DNA from: Mesorhizobium sp. CA14
GTDB taxonomy: Bacteria; Pseudomonadota; Alphaproteobacteria; Rhizobiales; Rhizobiaceae
Reading direction: 5' to 3'
DNA: 64,000 bases
Assembly: GCF_020165195.1 (NCBI RefSeq)
Contig: NZ_JAIUHR010000001.1
Span: 1 to 64,000, forward strand
A model generated the notes under the pieces. That model did not search any database and was not told the DNA's origin. It saw only the letters and a list, made by a program, of their open reading frames with translations. Both the position numbers and the translations under genes were made by a program. Shown piece by piece: positions 53,015 to 61,004 of the stretch (position 1 is its first letter; every line of letters begins with the position of its first letter).

Positions 53015-54235
53015 TTGGACGCAAAAACTGACAGAAAAGAGCGCGAAACCGCTCCCGCCGAGGAAGCGCGGGCCCGGCCCCGGTCCGATCAGCCGCAGCG
53101 CCCGCCGGGCGACGACAAGCGCGTCGAAGACAAGCGCGTCGAAAACAAGCGTGGCGACGACAAGCGGGCGCAAGACACGCAGGCGAATGACAGTCCGCCT
53201 GACGGCAACGGGCCCGGCCTCATCAGACGCCATCCCTATATAGCGGCGATCGTCGCCATCCTTGTCCTGTTGGTCATCGCGGCCGTGGTCATCTGGTGGA
53301 TCAACGCACGGCAGTATGAATGGACCGACGACGCCTTCATCGACGCCCGCACGGTGACGGTCGGAGCCGAAATTGCCGGGCGCATCACCGATGTCGCCGT
53401 CACCGACAACCAGCCGGTCGAGGCCGGCGCAGTGCTTCTGCGCATCGACGACAGCGATTATCAGGCCTCGCTCAAACAGGCGGAAGCCGGCGTGGTGGCG
53501 GCGCAGGCCGAGATCGCCAACGTCCAGGCCCAGACCCAGGCGCAGAACGCCAAGATCGATGCCGCCGAAAAACAGATGGCGCAGGCACAGGCGGCGCTCG
53601 AATTCGCCAAATCCGAGGACCAGCGCAACCGTGAGCTCCTGACCAAGGGCACGGCGACGCAACAACAGGCACAGCAGGCCGCTTCGACCTTGCGCCAGGA
53701 CCAGGCGGCGCTGGACGCGGCCAATGCCAATGCCGAGGCGGCGAAAAGCCAGGTGGCGGTGCTGCAGGCTCAGGGCAAGAGCGCCGAAGCCAAGCTTCGG
53801 CAGGCCGAGGCCTCCGAGAACCAGGCCAAGATCACTCTCACCCGCACGACCATCCGGGCGCCCGTCGCCGGCCATGCCACCAATATCACGGCGGCAAAGG
53901 GCACCTATGCGCAACCCGGCCAGGTGCTGATGATGTTCGTGCCCAACGACGTCTGGGTGAAGGCCAATTTCAAGGAGACGCAACTCGATCTGATGCGGCC
54001 GGGCCAGCCCGTCGACATCGCCATCGACGCCTATCCGGAAAAGACCTTCCATGGCCATGTCGACAGCGTCCAGGCCGGCAGCGGCACCGCGTTCAGCCTG
54101 CTTCCTGCCGAAAACGCCACCGGCAATTTCGTCAAGGTGGTGCAGCGCGTGCCAGTCAAGATCGTGTTCGACCAGCCGCCCGGCGTCTATCTCGGTCCCG
54201 GAATGTCGGTGGTGCCGACGGTCAAGGTGCGATGA
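53015..54235 (+). CDS. emrA: EmrA/HlyD-type membrane fusion protein
   Basis: 406 residues if TTG 53015 is the start; no nearby ATG fits. A long charged N-terminal tail with KRVEDKRVENKRGDDKRA repeats precedes one membrane helix (about 78-99), then the biotinyl-lipoyl-like half motifs (TVGAEIAGRITDVAV, TRTTIRAPVAGHATN), a long coiled coil, and the beta-barrel (FKETQLDLMRPGQPVDI). It links the inner-membrane pump to an outer-membrane channel such as TolC. Confidence 0.9.
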   Translation: MDAKTDRKERETAPAEEARARPRSDQPQRPPGDDKRVEDKRVENKRGDDKRAQDTQANDSPPDGNGPGLIRRHPYIAAIVAILVLLVIAAVVIWWINARQYEWTDDAFIDARTVTVGAEIAGRITDVAVTDNQPVEAGAVLLRIDDSDYQASLKQAEAGVVAAQAEIANVQAQTQAQNAKIDAAEKQMAQAQAALEFAKSEDQRNRELLTKGTATQQQAQQAASTLRQDQAALDAANANAEAAKSQVAVLQAQGKSAEAKLRQAEASENQAKITLTRTTIRAPVAGHATNITAAKGTYAQPGQVLMMFVPNDVWVKANFKETQLDLMRPGQPVDIAIDAYPEKTFHGHVDSVQAGSGTAFSLLPAENATGNFVKVVQRVPVKIVFDQPPGVYLGPGMSVVPTVKVR

Positions 54236-55848
54236 GCGATGCCGCAACAGCCCAGGGCAACGAAAGCCGCTCCGCCGCCGGCGGGCGCAATCCCTGGCTG
54301 ATCGCGATCGTCGTCTCGATTGCGACCTTTATGCTGGTGCTCGACACCTCGATCGCCAATGTCGCGCTGCGCAACATCGCGGGCAGCCTCGCCGCCGGCA
54401 TGGACGAGAGCACATGGGTGATCACCACCTATCTCGTCGCCAACTCCGTCATCATTCCGGTCAGCGGCTGGCTGGCCAGCGTCATCGGCCGCAAGCGCTA
54501 TTACATGATCTGCGTGGCGACCTTCACGCTGGCGTCGCTGCTGTGCGGGCTGGCGCCCAATCTGCCGACGCTGATCGCCTTCCGCATCCTGCAAGGGCTC
54601 GGCGGCGGCGGCATGGCGCCGAGCGAGCAGTCGATCCTGGCTGACACGTTCCCGCCTGAGAAACGCTCCCAGGCCTTTGCGCTTTACGGCATTGCCGTGA
54701 TCGTCGCGCCGACGGTGGGGCCGACCATCGGCGGCTGGCTCACCGACAATTTCTCCTGGCACTGGATCTTCTTCATCAACGTGCCGTTCGGCATCATGTC
54801 GCTGGCGCTCGTGCAATGGCTGGTGATCGAGCCCGACATTCTCGAACGAGAGCGCCGGGAACGGTTGAGCAAGGGGCTGAAGGTCGACTGGATCGGCTTC
54901 ATCCTGGTGGCGGTGGCGCTCGGCTGCCTCGAAGTTTTTCTCGACGAAGGCCAGCGCAATGACTGGTTCGCCTCGACCTTCATCACCACTTTCGCCGTGA
55001 TCTCGGCGGTGTCGTTCCTGCTGCTTGTTCCCTGGGAGTGGACGAGGCGCGAACCGGTCGTCGACATCCGCCTGCTTTTCAGCCGCCAGTTCGGCATGTC
55101 GTTCCTCGTCATGATGGCGGTGGGGGCGGTGCTCTTCAGCACCACGCAGCTTTTGCCACAGCTGCAGCAGACGACCTTCGACTACACCGCCACCCTTTCC
55201 GGCCTGTCGATGATGCCGGGCGGCATCGCCATGCTCATGCTGATGCCGATTTCGGGCTTTGCCGCCGGCATGGTTCAGCCGCGCTATCTCATCATGTTAG
55301 GCATGTCGGTGGTCGCGGTCGCGCTCTGGCACACGACCTCGCTGACGCCCGACGCCAGCTTCGGTTTCTTCGCCTATGCGCGCGTCTATATGATGATCGG
55401 CCTGCCGTTCCTGTTCATCCCGATCTCGACCGCCGCCTATGTCGGCCTGCCGCCGCAGAAGACCGATCAGGCGTCCTCTCTGATCAACGTCGCGCGCAAC
55501 ATCGGCGGCAGCATCGGCGTGTCGCTGTCCAACACGGTGATTGCCCAGAACGCCCAGTTCCATCAATCGGTGCTGGTCGGCCACACGGCGCAATCGAGCG
55601 ACACCTATCAGCAGACGCTTCGCCAGGTGACGGACCATTTCGTCGCCGAAGGCTCGCCGCTGGCCGAGGCTAGGCAACAGGCCGTGGGTTGGATCGGCCA
55701 GGAGATCGGCCGCCAGGCTTCGCTGCTCGCCTATGTCGATGTCTTCTTCTATTGCGCGATAGCCACGGCAGTGCTCGTGCCGTTCGCCCTGTTGCTCAGG
55801 GCGCCGAAGCCCGGGCCGGCCAAACAGCAGGACAGCCCCGCCGTGTGA
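54232..55848 (+). CDS. emrB: DHA2-family MFS multidrug exporter (EmrB-type)
   Basis: 538 residues with 14 predicted helices. Motif LDTSIANVALRNIAGSLAAG in TM1 and the WVITTYLVANSVIIPVSGWL segment are typical of EmrB; the A-type loop GWLASVIGRKRYY follows. It overlaps emrA by 4 bp. Together they form a proton-driven tripartite drug efflux system. Confidence 0.94.
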   Translation: MSDAATAQGNESRSAAGGRNPWLIAIVVSIATFMLVLDTSIANVALRNIAGSLAAGMDESTWVITTYLVANSVIIPVSGWLASVIGRKRYYMICVATFTLASLLCGLAPNLPTLIAFRILQGLGGGGMAPSEQSILADTFPPEKRSQAFALYGIAVIVAPTVGPTIGGWLTDNFSWHWIFFINVPFGIMSLALVQWLVIEPDILERERRERLSKGLKVDWIGFILVAVALGCLEVFLDEGQRNDWFASTFITTFAVISAVSFLLLVPWEWTRREPVVDIRLLFSRQFGMSFLVMMAVGAVLFSTTQLLPQLQQTTFDYTATLSGLSMMPGGIAMLMLMPISGFAAGMVQPRYLIMLGMSVVAVALWHTTSLTPDASFGFFAYARVYMMIGLPFLFIPISTAAYVGLPPQKTDQASSLINVARNIGGSIGVSLSNTVIAQNAQFHQSVLVGHTAQSSDTYQQTLRQVTDHFVAEGSPLAEARQQAVGWIGQEIGRQASLLAYVDVFFYCAIATAVLVPFALLLRAPKPGPAKQQDSPAV

Positions 55849-55921
55849 CAGAGCCGCTTGCAAAAGGATGCTTGTGCGTCAATGTCGGTCGGGCGATGGT
55901 GCGGCAATCTTGGAGGGGACC

Positions 55922-56350
55922 ATGCGCAACATCACGACATCGGCGCTGCTGGCGATGGCCACCGTCTATGCGACCGCGGCCAACGCCTTGGACAGCAACA
56001 CGCCGGTCGTCGTCACGCCGCTGGCGTCTAAGACGACCACCGCGTCCGGCCAGCCGATCACGCTGCCGCAGAAGAACGTCGAGGTTCAGGTCTCATCCTA
56101 TCAGATCGCGCCGGGCGCGACGCTGCCCGTGCACAAGCACCCCTTCCCGCGCTATGCCTATGTCGAGCAGGGCACGCTCAAGGTCACCAATGTCGAGACC
56201 GGCGCCAGTAATACCTACAAGACCGGCGACTTCATCATCGAGATGATCGGCCAGTGGCATCAGGCCAACAATATCGGCGCCGACCCGGTGAAGCTTCTGG
56301 TGATCGACCAGGTCGAGCAAGGCGTCAAGAACACGATCCTGAAGCAGTAG
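55922..56350 (+). CDS. Secreted cupin-domain protein
   Basis: 142 residues from ATG 55922, with GGAGGGG 4-10 nt upstream. Signal peptide MRNITTSALLAMATVYATAANA, then a single cupin: LPVHKHPFPRYAYVEQGTLK (first motif with two His and a Glu) and GDFIIEMIGQWHQANN (second with His). Probably a periplasmic metal-binding protein; substrate unknown. Confidence 0.85.
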   Translation: MRNITTSALLAMATVYATAANALDSNTPVVVTPLASKTTTASGQPITLPQKNVEVQVSSYQIAPGATLPVHKHPFPRYAYVEQGTLKVTNVETGASNTYKTGDFIIEMIGQWHQANNIGADPVKLLVIDQVEQGVKNTILKQ

Positions 56351-56392
56351 GCGGCAAGACGCGCGCTTCGAAGCGGGCGTCCTCCTCTCGAT

Positions 56393-56848
56393 TCACCCCC
56401 AGGCGCCCACCGGTTGCCGCGTGGTGGCATTTAGGCGGTTGAACGCATTGATCAGCGCGATCTGGATCACCAGGGCGGCGAGCGCCTTGTCGTCATAATG
56501 GCGCGCGGCCTCGTCCCAGACGTCGTCCGGCACCGCGTCGGAACGATCGGCCAGGCGCGTCGCGGCTTCCGTCAGCGCAAGCGCCGCGCGTTCGGCTTCG
56601 TTGAAGTACGGCGTCTCCCGCCATGCCGACACGGCAAAGATCCGCTCGTCCTTCTCGCCGGCCTTCTTCAGCTCGCGGGCATGCATGTCGACGCAGACGG
56701 CGCAGGCGTTGATCTGGCTGGCGCGCAGGTGAATGAGCTTGCGCGTCACGTAAGGCACGTCGCCGGCTTCCGTCGACTTATCGAGCGCCAGCAGCGCCTG
56801 CAGCGCGCCGGGAATGAGCATCACCGGGTTCTTCAATCTTGCTTCCAT
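56393..56848 (-). CDS. AhpD-like carboxymuconolactone decarboxylase-family protein
   Basis: 151 residues from ATG 56848. The redox CxxC-type centre is CAVCVDMHARELKKAG with the downstream His that completes the AhpD proton-relay, so a peroxidase or disulfide reductase role fits best. IQIALINAFNRLNATTR near the end is typical. The operator-like array lies 57 bp upstream of its start. Confidence 0.9.
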   Translation of the reverse strand: MEARLKNPVMLIPGALQALLALDKSTEAGDVPYVTRKLIHLRASQINACAVCVDMHARELKKAGEKDERIFAVSAWRETPYFNEAERAALALTEAATRLADRSDAVPDDVWDEAARHYDDKALAALVIQIALINAFNRLNATTRQPVGAWG

Positions 56849-56904
56849 CGTCGGTCTCCTCGGGTCCTTGCGGTCGACAGGGCACGCATAAATCAATAAC
56901 CTTA

Positions 56905-56937
56905 CAGTTATGAGTTATCCATAACTTTGCAGTTATG
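56905..56937. promoter_or_regulatory. Array of AGTTAT boxes (candidate operator)
   Basis: AGTTAT occurs at 56906-56911, 56913-56918 and 56931-56936 and inverted at 56921-56926. CAGTTATG appears twice, 25 nt apart, flanking the palindrome AGTTAT-CC-ATAACT. The AT-rich block stands out from the surrounding GC-rich DNA and lies between the divergent AhpD-like and cutC genes. Confidence 0.6.
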
Positions 56938-57040
56938 CATTGTCAAGCGGCTTCCCTGGCTGGACCGATGGTTGCGGCTTTCGCGGCGGCGCGCCCGGTG
57001 CTAGGGCTGCCCATCTCATCGAAAGCACGGATGGAAGCCG

Positions 57041-57796
57041 GTGGCGGACACGCAAAGACCCCTGATCGAAATCTGCGTCGAAGGCATTGATGGGCTGCTC
57101 GCCGCGCAGGCGGCCGGTGCCGACCGGGTCGAGCTCTGCGCCAGCCTGATCGAAGGCGGCATCACACCGAGCACGGGCACGGTGCGCGCCGCGCTCGAAA
57201 GCGCGACCATTCCCTTTCATGTCATCGTGCGCCCGCGCGGCGGCGACTTCCTCTACAGCGAGGCCGAATACCGCTCGATGCTTGCCGATGTCGAAGCGCT
57301 GCGCGAGCTGGGCGTCGCCGGCGTCGTCGTCGGTTGCCTGACCGCCGATGGCGCTATCGACGAGGCGCGCATGAGCGCATTGGTTGAGGCCGCCGGCCCG
57401 CTCGACGTCACCTGCCACCGCGCTTTCGACATGACGCGCGATCCGGCCGAGGCGCTCGAAGCCCTGATCCGCTGCAAGGTCGGCCGCGTGCTGACGAGCG
57501 GCCAGCGCGATACGGCGATTGAAGGCGTCGAGCTTCTGGCTGAGCTGGTTCGCCAGGCCGGCTCGCGCATCGTCATCCTCGGCTGCGGCGCGCTCGCGCC
57601 CGATACGATCGGCGAGATACGCAAGCGTACGGGACTGACCGAGATGCATTTTGCAGCACTTGCGGACGTGCCGAGCGCCATGCGCTACCGCAACACGAAT
57701 GTCGGCATGGGTGGCACCGACCTCGACCGCGAATACCGCAACACGGTGACCGATCAAGCCAAGGTGGCGGCGACGATCGCGGCCGCGAGAGCCTGA
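57041..57796 (+). CDS. cutC: Copper homeostasis protein CutC
   Basis: 251 residues from GTG 57041. TIM barrel with IEICVEGIDGLLAAQAAGAD, RVELCASLIEGGITPSTGTV, FHVIVRPRGGDFLYSE, VTCHRAFDMTRDPAEALE and RVLTSGQ, all characteristic of CutC. Cytosolic; linked to copper tolerance although its exact chemistry is debated. Its stop overlaps the next start by 1 bp. Confidence 0.93.
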   Translation: MADTQRPLIEICVEGIDGLLAAQAAGADRVELCASLIEGGITPSTGTVRAALESATIPFHVIVRPRGGDFLYSEAEYRSMLADVEALRELGVAGVVVGCLTADGAIDEARMSALVEAAGPLDVTCHRAFDMTRDPAEALEALIRCKVGRVLTSGQRDTAIEGVELLAELVRQAGSRIVILGCGALAPDTIGEIRKRTGLTEMHFAALADVPSAMRYRNTNVGMGGTDLDREYRNTVTDQAKVAATIAAARA

Positions 57797-58305
57797 TGGC
57801 GCAAATGATGAGCAAGGAATTGCTGCCGATCGAACGCGTCTCGCCCGCCGACGAGGCTGCCATCCTCGCGCTCAACAACGAGCATGCGGCGGAGCTGTCC
57901 TGGCTCGAGCCGGAACGGCTTTCCTTCCTGCTCGGCGAGGCTTTCTACACCCGCCGCATCGGCGCGCTCGAAGCCTTCATCCTATGCTTCGCTCAGGACG
58001 CAAGCTACGACAGCCCGAACTTCCTCTGGTTTCGCCAGCGCTATCCGCGCTTCGTCTATGTCGACCGCGTCGTGGTCGCGGCCGGGGCGCGCGGCCGCGG
58101 CCATGCCCGACGGCTTTACGAGGATCTGTTCGAGCAGGCCCGGCGCGCCGGCCACACGATCGTCACATGCGAGGTCAACGCCGATCCGCCCAACCCGGCT
58201 TCCGACGCCTTCCACGCGGCGCTCGGCTTCGCCGAGGTCGGCGATGCGGTGATCCACGGCGGCAAGAAATCGGTGCGCTATTGGGCAAAGCCCATTGTCG
58301 CCTGA
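57796..58305 (+). CDS. GNAT-family acetyltransferase
   Basis: 169 residues. The acetyl-CoA loop is VDRVVVAAGARGRGHARRLY (R/Q-x-x-G-x-G/A pattern), followed by TCEVNADPPNPASDAFHAAL and GFAEVGDAVI, a common end of GNAT proteins. Substrate not predictable. Overlaps cutC by 1 bp. Confidence 0.88.
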   Translation: MAQMMSKELLPIERVSPADEAAILALNNEHAAELSWLEPERLSFLLGEAFYTRRIGALEAFILCFAQDASYDSPNFLWFRQRYPRFVYVDRVVVAAGARGRGHARRLYEDLFEQARRAGHTIVTCEVNADPPNPASDAFHAALGFAEVGDAVIHGGKKSVRYWAKPIVA

Positions 58306-58376
58306 GCGGCGCCGCAACGCTGGCCAGGAAAACAAGCCGCAGCTAATATAGCCGCTCCGCTGCTGGGGGCGACATC

Positions 58377-58865
58377 ATGGCGAGCAATGTCTTCCGCTTC
58401 GACGAAAGCTGGGACATCCCTGAAGGTACCCCGCAGGACGTGTGGGACGTGCTCTCGGACGCTCAGCTTCTGCCGCTCTGGTGGGGCGATGCCTACAAGG
58501 AGGTCGAGCCGCTCGACAAGAAGGGCAAGGGCGTTGTCGGCGCCCGCGCCAGGGCGAGAGCGCGCGGCGCCCTGCCCTATGAGCTGAACTTCATCATCGA
58601 GGCCGCCGAGCTCGACCCCGGCCGGCTGGTGGTGGTGAAGACCTTCGGCGATTTCGACGGCCTGTGGCGGGCGGAGCTGTCGCCGTCCGGAGCAGGCACC
58701 CATGTCGATCTGGTTTGGCAGGTCACGGTCGAGAGGCCGATCCTCAAACTTCTGGCGCCGCTTCTGAGACCAGCCTTCGCCTGGAACCACCGCTGGACCA
58801 CGCCGCGCGGCGAAGCCGGGCTTCGCCGCTATCTCGCCGCGCAACGAGCGACGAAACCTGCTTGA
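58377..58865 (+). CDS. SRPBCC-family protein (polyketide cyclase/START-like)
   Basis: 162 residues. SRPBCC folds show [20 protein letters not shown], then [12 protein letters not shown] and a helix at the C-terminus ([20 protein letters not shown]). Ligand unknown, cytosolic. Its stop directly abuts the stop of the convergent acyltransferase gene with no base between. Confidence 0.85.
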   Translation: MASNVFRFDESWDIPEGTPQDVWDVLSDAQLLPLWWGDAYKEVEPLDKKGKGVVGARARARARGALPYELNFIIEAAELDPGRLVVVKTFGDFDGLWRAELSPSGAGTHVDLVWQVTVERPILKLLAPLLRPAFAWNHRWTTPRGEAGLRRYLAAQRATKPA

Positions 58866-59888
58866 TCACCAGTTTCGGTTGAGCCAACCGCGGGCGGGTT
58901 TCTCGACGATGTAGTAGCTCGCGAGCGCGCAGGCGAACACGGCCGCCAGCATCGGGATCGTCGCGCTGCCGCGCTCATCGACGAATTTGTAGAAAGGCTG
59001 CTGCCAGAGATAAAGCGAATAGGACCACAGCCCCAGCATCACCATCGGCCGCGATGACAACGGTCCCGTCAGGTACCCGCCTGCGAAGTCGAGCGTGTTC
59101 ACGGCGAGCGCCAGCAGCGGCACGCCGACAAGATAGTGGATCGTGGTCGGCACCGGATCGAGGAACAGCAACACGCCGCCAACCGCCGCCGCAAGCGCCA
59201 CATGCTGGTTTTGCAGGAAAGCCGACAGGCGCCCGTCGGCCTTGAGCAGGCAGATCGCCGCGGACAGCAGGATAGAGGCGATATGCACGTCGGTCCGCCA
59301 GTAACTGGTCTCGTAGCCCATGCCGAGAACGCCGTACGAAATGGCTCCGTTGGCCATTGCCAGAAGCGCCAGGACCACCAGCAACCGCACGACATTCGCC
59401 CGACCGGTCACCACCACGCTGATCAGCGCCAGCAGGATATAGGAATGCTCCTCGACGCAGAGCGACCAGATGTGGTCGAGCGCGCCGGCGCGGGTGATCA
59501 GGACGCCGGCGTAATTGTAGGTGAAGGTCAGCGCCGTCAGCGCCGCTTTCCACTTGAAGGCGATGAAGGTTCCGGTCAGGCCGATCATGGCAGCGATTAC
59601 GAATACCAGCAGCGCGGGATAGATGCGCGAGAAGCGGCGCTTGAAGAATTTCTTCAGCGGGAAATGCTCGATGAACAGGATCTCGCCCATCAGCCGGCCG
59701 CTCAGCACAAAAAAGAACTCGACGCCGAGGACGCCGAGATTGATTCCCGGGACCGGAAAGAAATGGCCGATCAGCACCAGGGCGATCGACAGGCCGCGCC
59801 AGCCGTCGAGATAGGCAAGTCTTGCCCTGGCTTCCCTGTCGGCTGCGGCCCGCGGTAGGATGACGGACGCTGCGGAGATGTCGGTCAT
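58866..59888 (-). CDS. Acyltransferase 3 (OafA/NodX-like) membrane protein
   Basis: 340 residues from ATG 59888, about ten membrane helices. RLAYLDGWRGLSIALVLIGH with the catalytic His-type end, VEFFFVLSGRLMGEIL, RRFSRIYPAL and SLCVEEHSYILLAL are typical of the acyltransferase 3 family that O-acylates surface sugars. The last helix ends YYIVEKPARGWLNR. The particular glycan substrate is unknown. Confidence 0.9.
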   Translation of the reverse strand: MTDISAASVILPRAAADREARARLAYLDGWRGLSIALVLIGHFFPVPGINLGVLGVEFFFVLSGRLMGEILFIEHFPLKKFFKRRFSRIYPALLVFVIAAMIGLTGTFIAFKWKAALTALTFTYNYAGVLITRAGALDHIWSLCVEEHSYILLALISVVVTGRANVVRLLVVLALLAMANGAISYGVLGMGYETSYWRTDVHIASILLSAAICLLKADGRLSAFLQNQHVALAAAVGGVLLFLDPVPTTIHYLVGVPLLALAVNTLDFAGGYLTGPLSSRPMVMLGLWSYSLYLWQQPFYKFVDERGSATIPMLAAVFACALASYYIVEKPARGWLNRNW

Positions 59889-60045
59889 ACCGTGCCTTCG
59901 CAACTCGAGGTCCGCATGCGAAGCATCGCCCGCGTCCCGGACCATCTGGTATTCCCGCCGGATTTATTTTGCAGTGCGGGATAACTTTGTGCAAGTGCGA
60001 AGCTACGATTTGATCGGCGTTTCCGGTCAAAGCTTTGTTATGGCA

Positions 60046-60075
60046 AAGAAAAAAGGGCCGAAGCGGCCCTTTCTT
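60046..60075 (-). terminator. Terminator of the cox operon
   Basis: AAAGGGCCG (60052-60060) and CGGCCCTTT (60064-60072), 9-bp stem with a 3-nt loop; leftward it is followed by TTTTCTTTG. It sits 20 bp past coxM. Confidence 0.85.
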
Positions 60076-60092
60076 GATCGCTGCGTCGCCGT

Positions 60093-60890
60093 TCAGGCGT
60101 TAGCCGCCGCGACGGCGCGCTTGGCCATAACCGCGATCAGATTGGCTCGGTAATCGGCGGAGGCGTGAATGTCGCTCATCAGCCCCTTCGCCGACACTTT
60201 TAGGCCGGCGAGCGCTGCGGCATCGAAATTCTTTGCCAGCGCCGTCTCGATTTCCTTGGCGCGGAAAACGCCATCCTCGCCGGCGCCGGTCACCGCCACC
60301 CTCACCCCGTCCTTGCCCTTGGTCACGAACACGCCGACGATGGCGTAGCGCGAAGCCGGGTTGCGGAATTTCTGGTAGGCCGCCTTGGCCGGAGCGGTAA
60401 AGCTCACCGCCGTGACGATCTCACCGTCCTTCAGCGCCGTCTCGAACAGGCCCTTGAAGAATTTGTCCGCCGCGATCTCGCGCTTGTTGGTGATGATCGT
60501 CGCGCCCAACGCCAGCAGCGCAGCCGGATAGTCGGCCGCCGGATCGTTGTTGGCGATCGAGCCGCCGATCGTGCCCTTGTAGCGCACGGCCGGATCGCCG
60601 ATCAAGGAAGCCATATGCGCAAGCGCCGGGCAGGCCTTCTTCAGCTTCTCGTCGGTGGAGACATCGTAATGCGTCGTCGCGGAACCGATGGTGACCGTCT
60701 TGCCGGATACCTTGACGCCTTGCAGGTCCCTCAACCGCGACACGTCGACCAGATCGGAAGGGGACGCAAGCCGCGTCTTCATCGCCGGGATCAGCGTCAT
60801 GCCTCCGGAGAGCAGCTTGGCGTCGCCGTTCTTCAAGAGCTTGGCGGCGTCGGCGACGGAGGAAGCGCGATGGTAATTGACGGAATACAT
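60093..60890 (-). CDS. coxM: FAD-binding medium subunit, CO dehydrogenase family (CoxM-like)
   Basis: 265 residues. FAD contacts: AKLLSGGMTLIPAMKTRLAS and GDPAVRYKGTIGGSIANNDP. It transfers electrons from the Fe-S subunit to quinone or another acceptor. Third gene of a leftward S-L-M set; 114 bp after coxL, the gap being filled by a long inverted repeat. Confidence 0.9.
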   Translation of the reverse strand: MYSVNYHRASSVADAAKLLKNGDAKLLSGGMTLIPAMKTRLASPSDLVDVSRLRDLQGVKVSGKTVTIGSATTHYDVSTDEKLKKACPALAHMASLIGDPAVRYKGTIGGSIANNDPAADYPAALLALGATIITNKREIAADKFFKGLFETALKDGEIVTAVSFTAPAKAAYQKFRNPASRYAIVGVFVTKGKDGVRVAVTGAGEDGVFRAKEIETALAKNFDAAALAGLKVSAKGLMSDIHASADYRANLIAVMAKRAVAAANA

Positions 60891-60912
60891 GTCATTTTCT
60901 CCCTTTGGGAGA

Positions 60913-61003
60913 AAGCGAGTAGGGAGTAGTGGGTAGCGAATAGAATTGCTCCACCCGCACCGCTCTCTGTCCCTATTCGCTACTCCCTATTCGCTATTCG
61001 CTT
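60913..61003. repeat. Inverted repeat in the coxL-coxM spacer
   Basis: Arms 60913-60943 and 60973-61003 (31 nt each) are complementary apart from a few positions and are built from GCGAATAG/GGGAGTAG-type units. They form a long stem around a 29-nt GC-rich loop that is transcribed between coxL and coxM. Confidence 0.85.
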
Positions 61004-61004
61004 T

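Noticed and set aside
52916..54247. 443-codon minus-strand frame opposite emrA
   Set aside because: Mirror of the emrA coiled coil, with His/Leu/Gly-rich composition and no domain; emrA is clearly the real gene.
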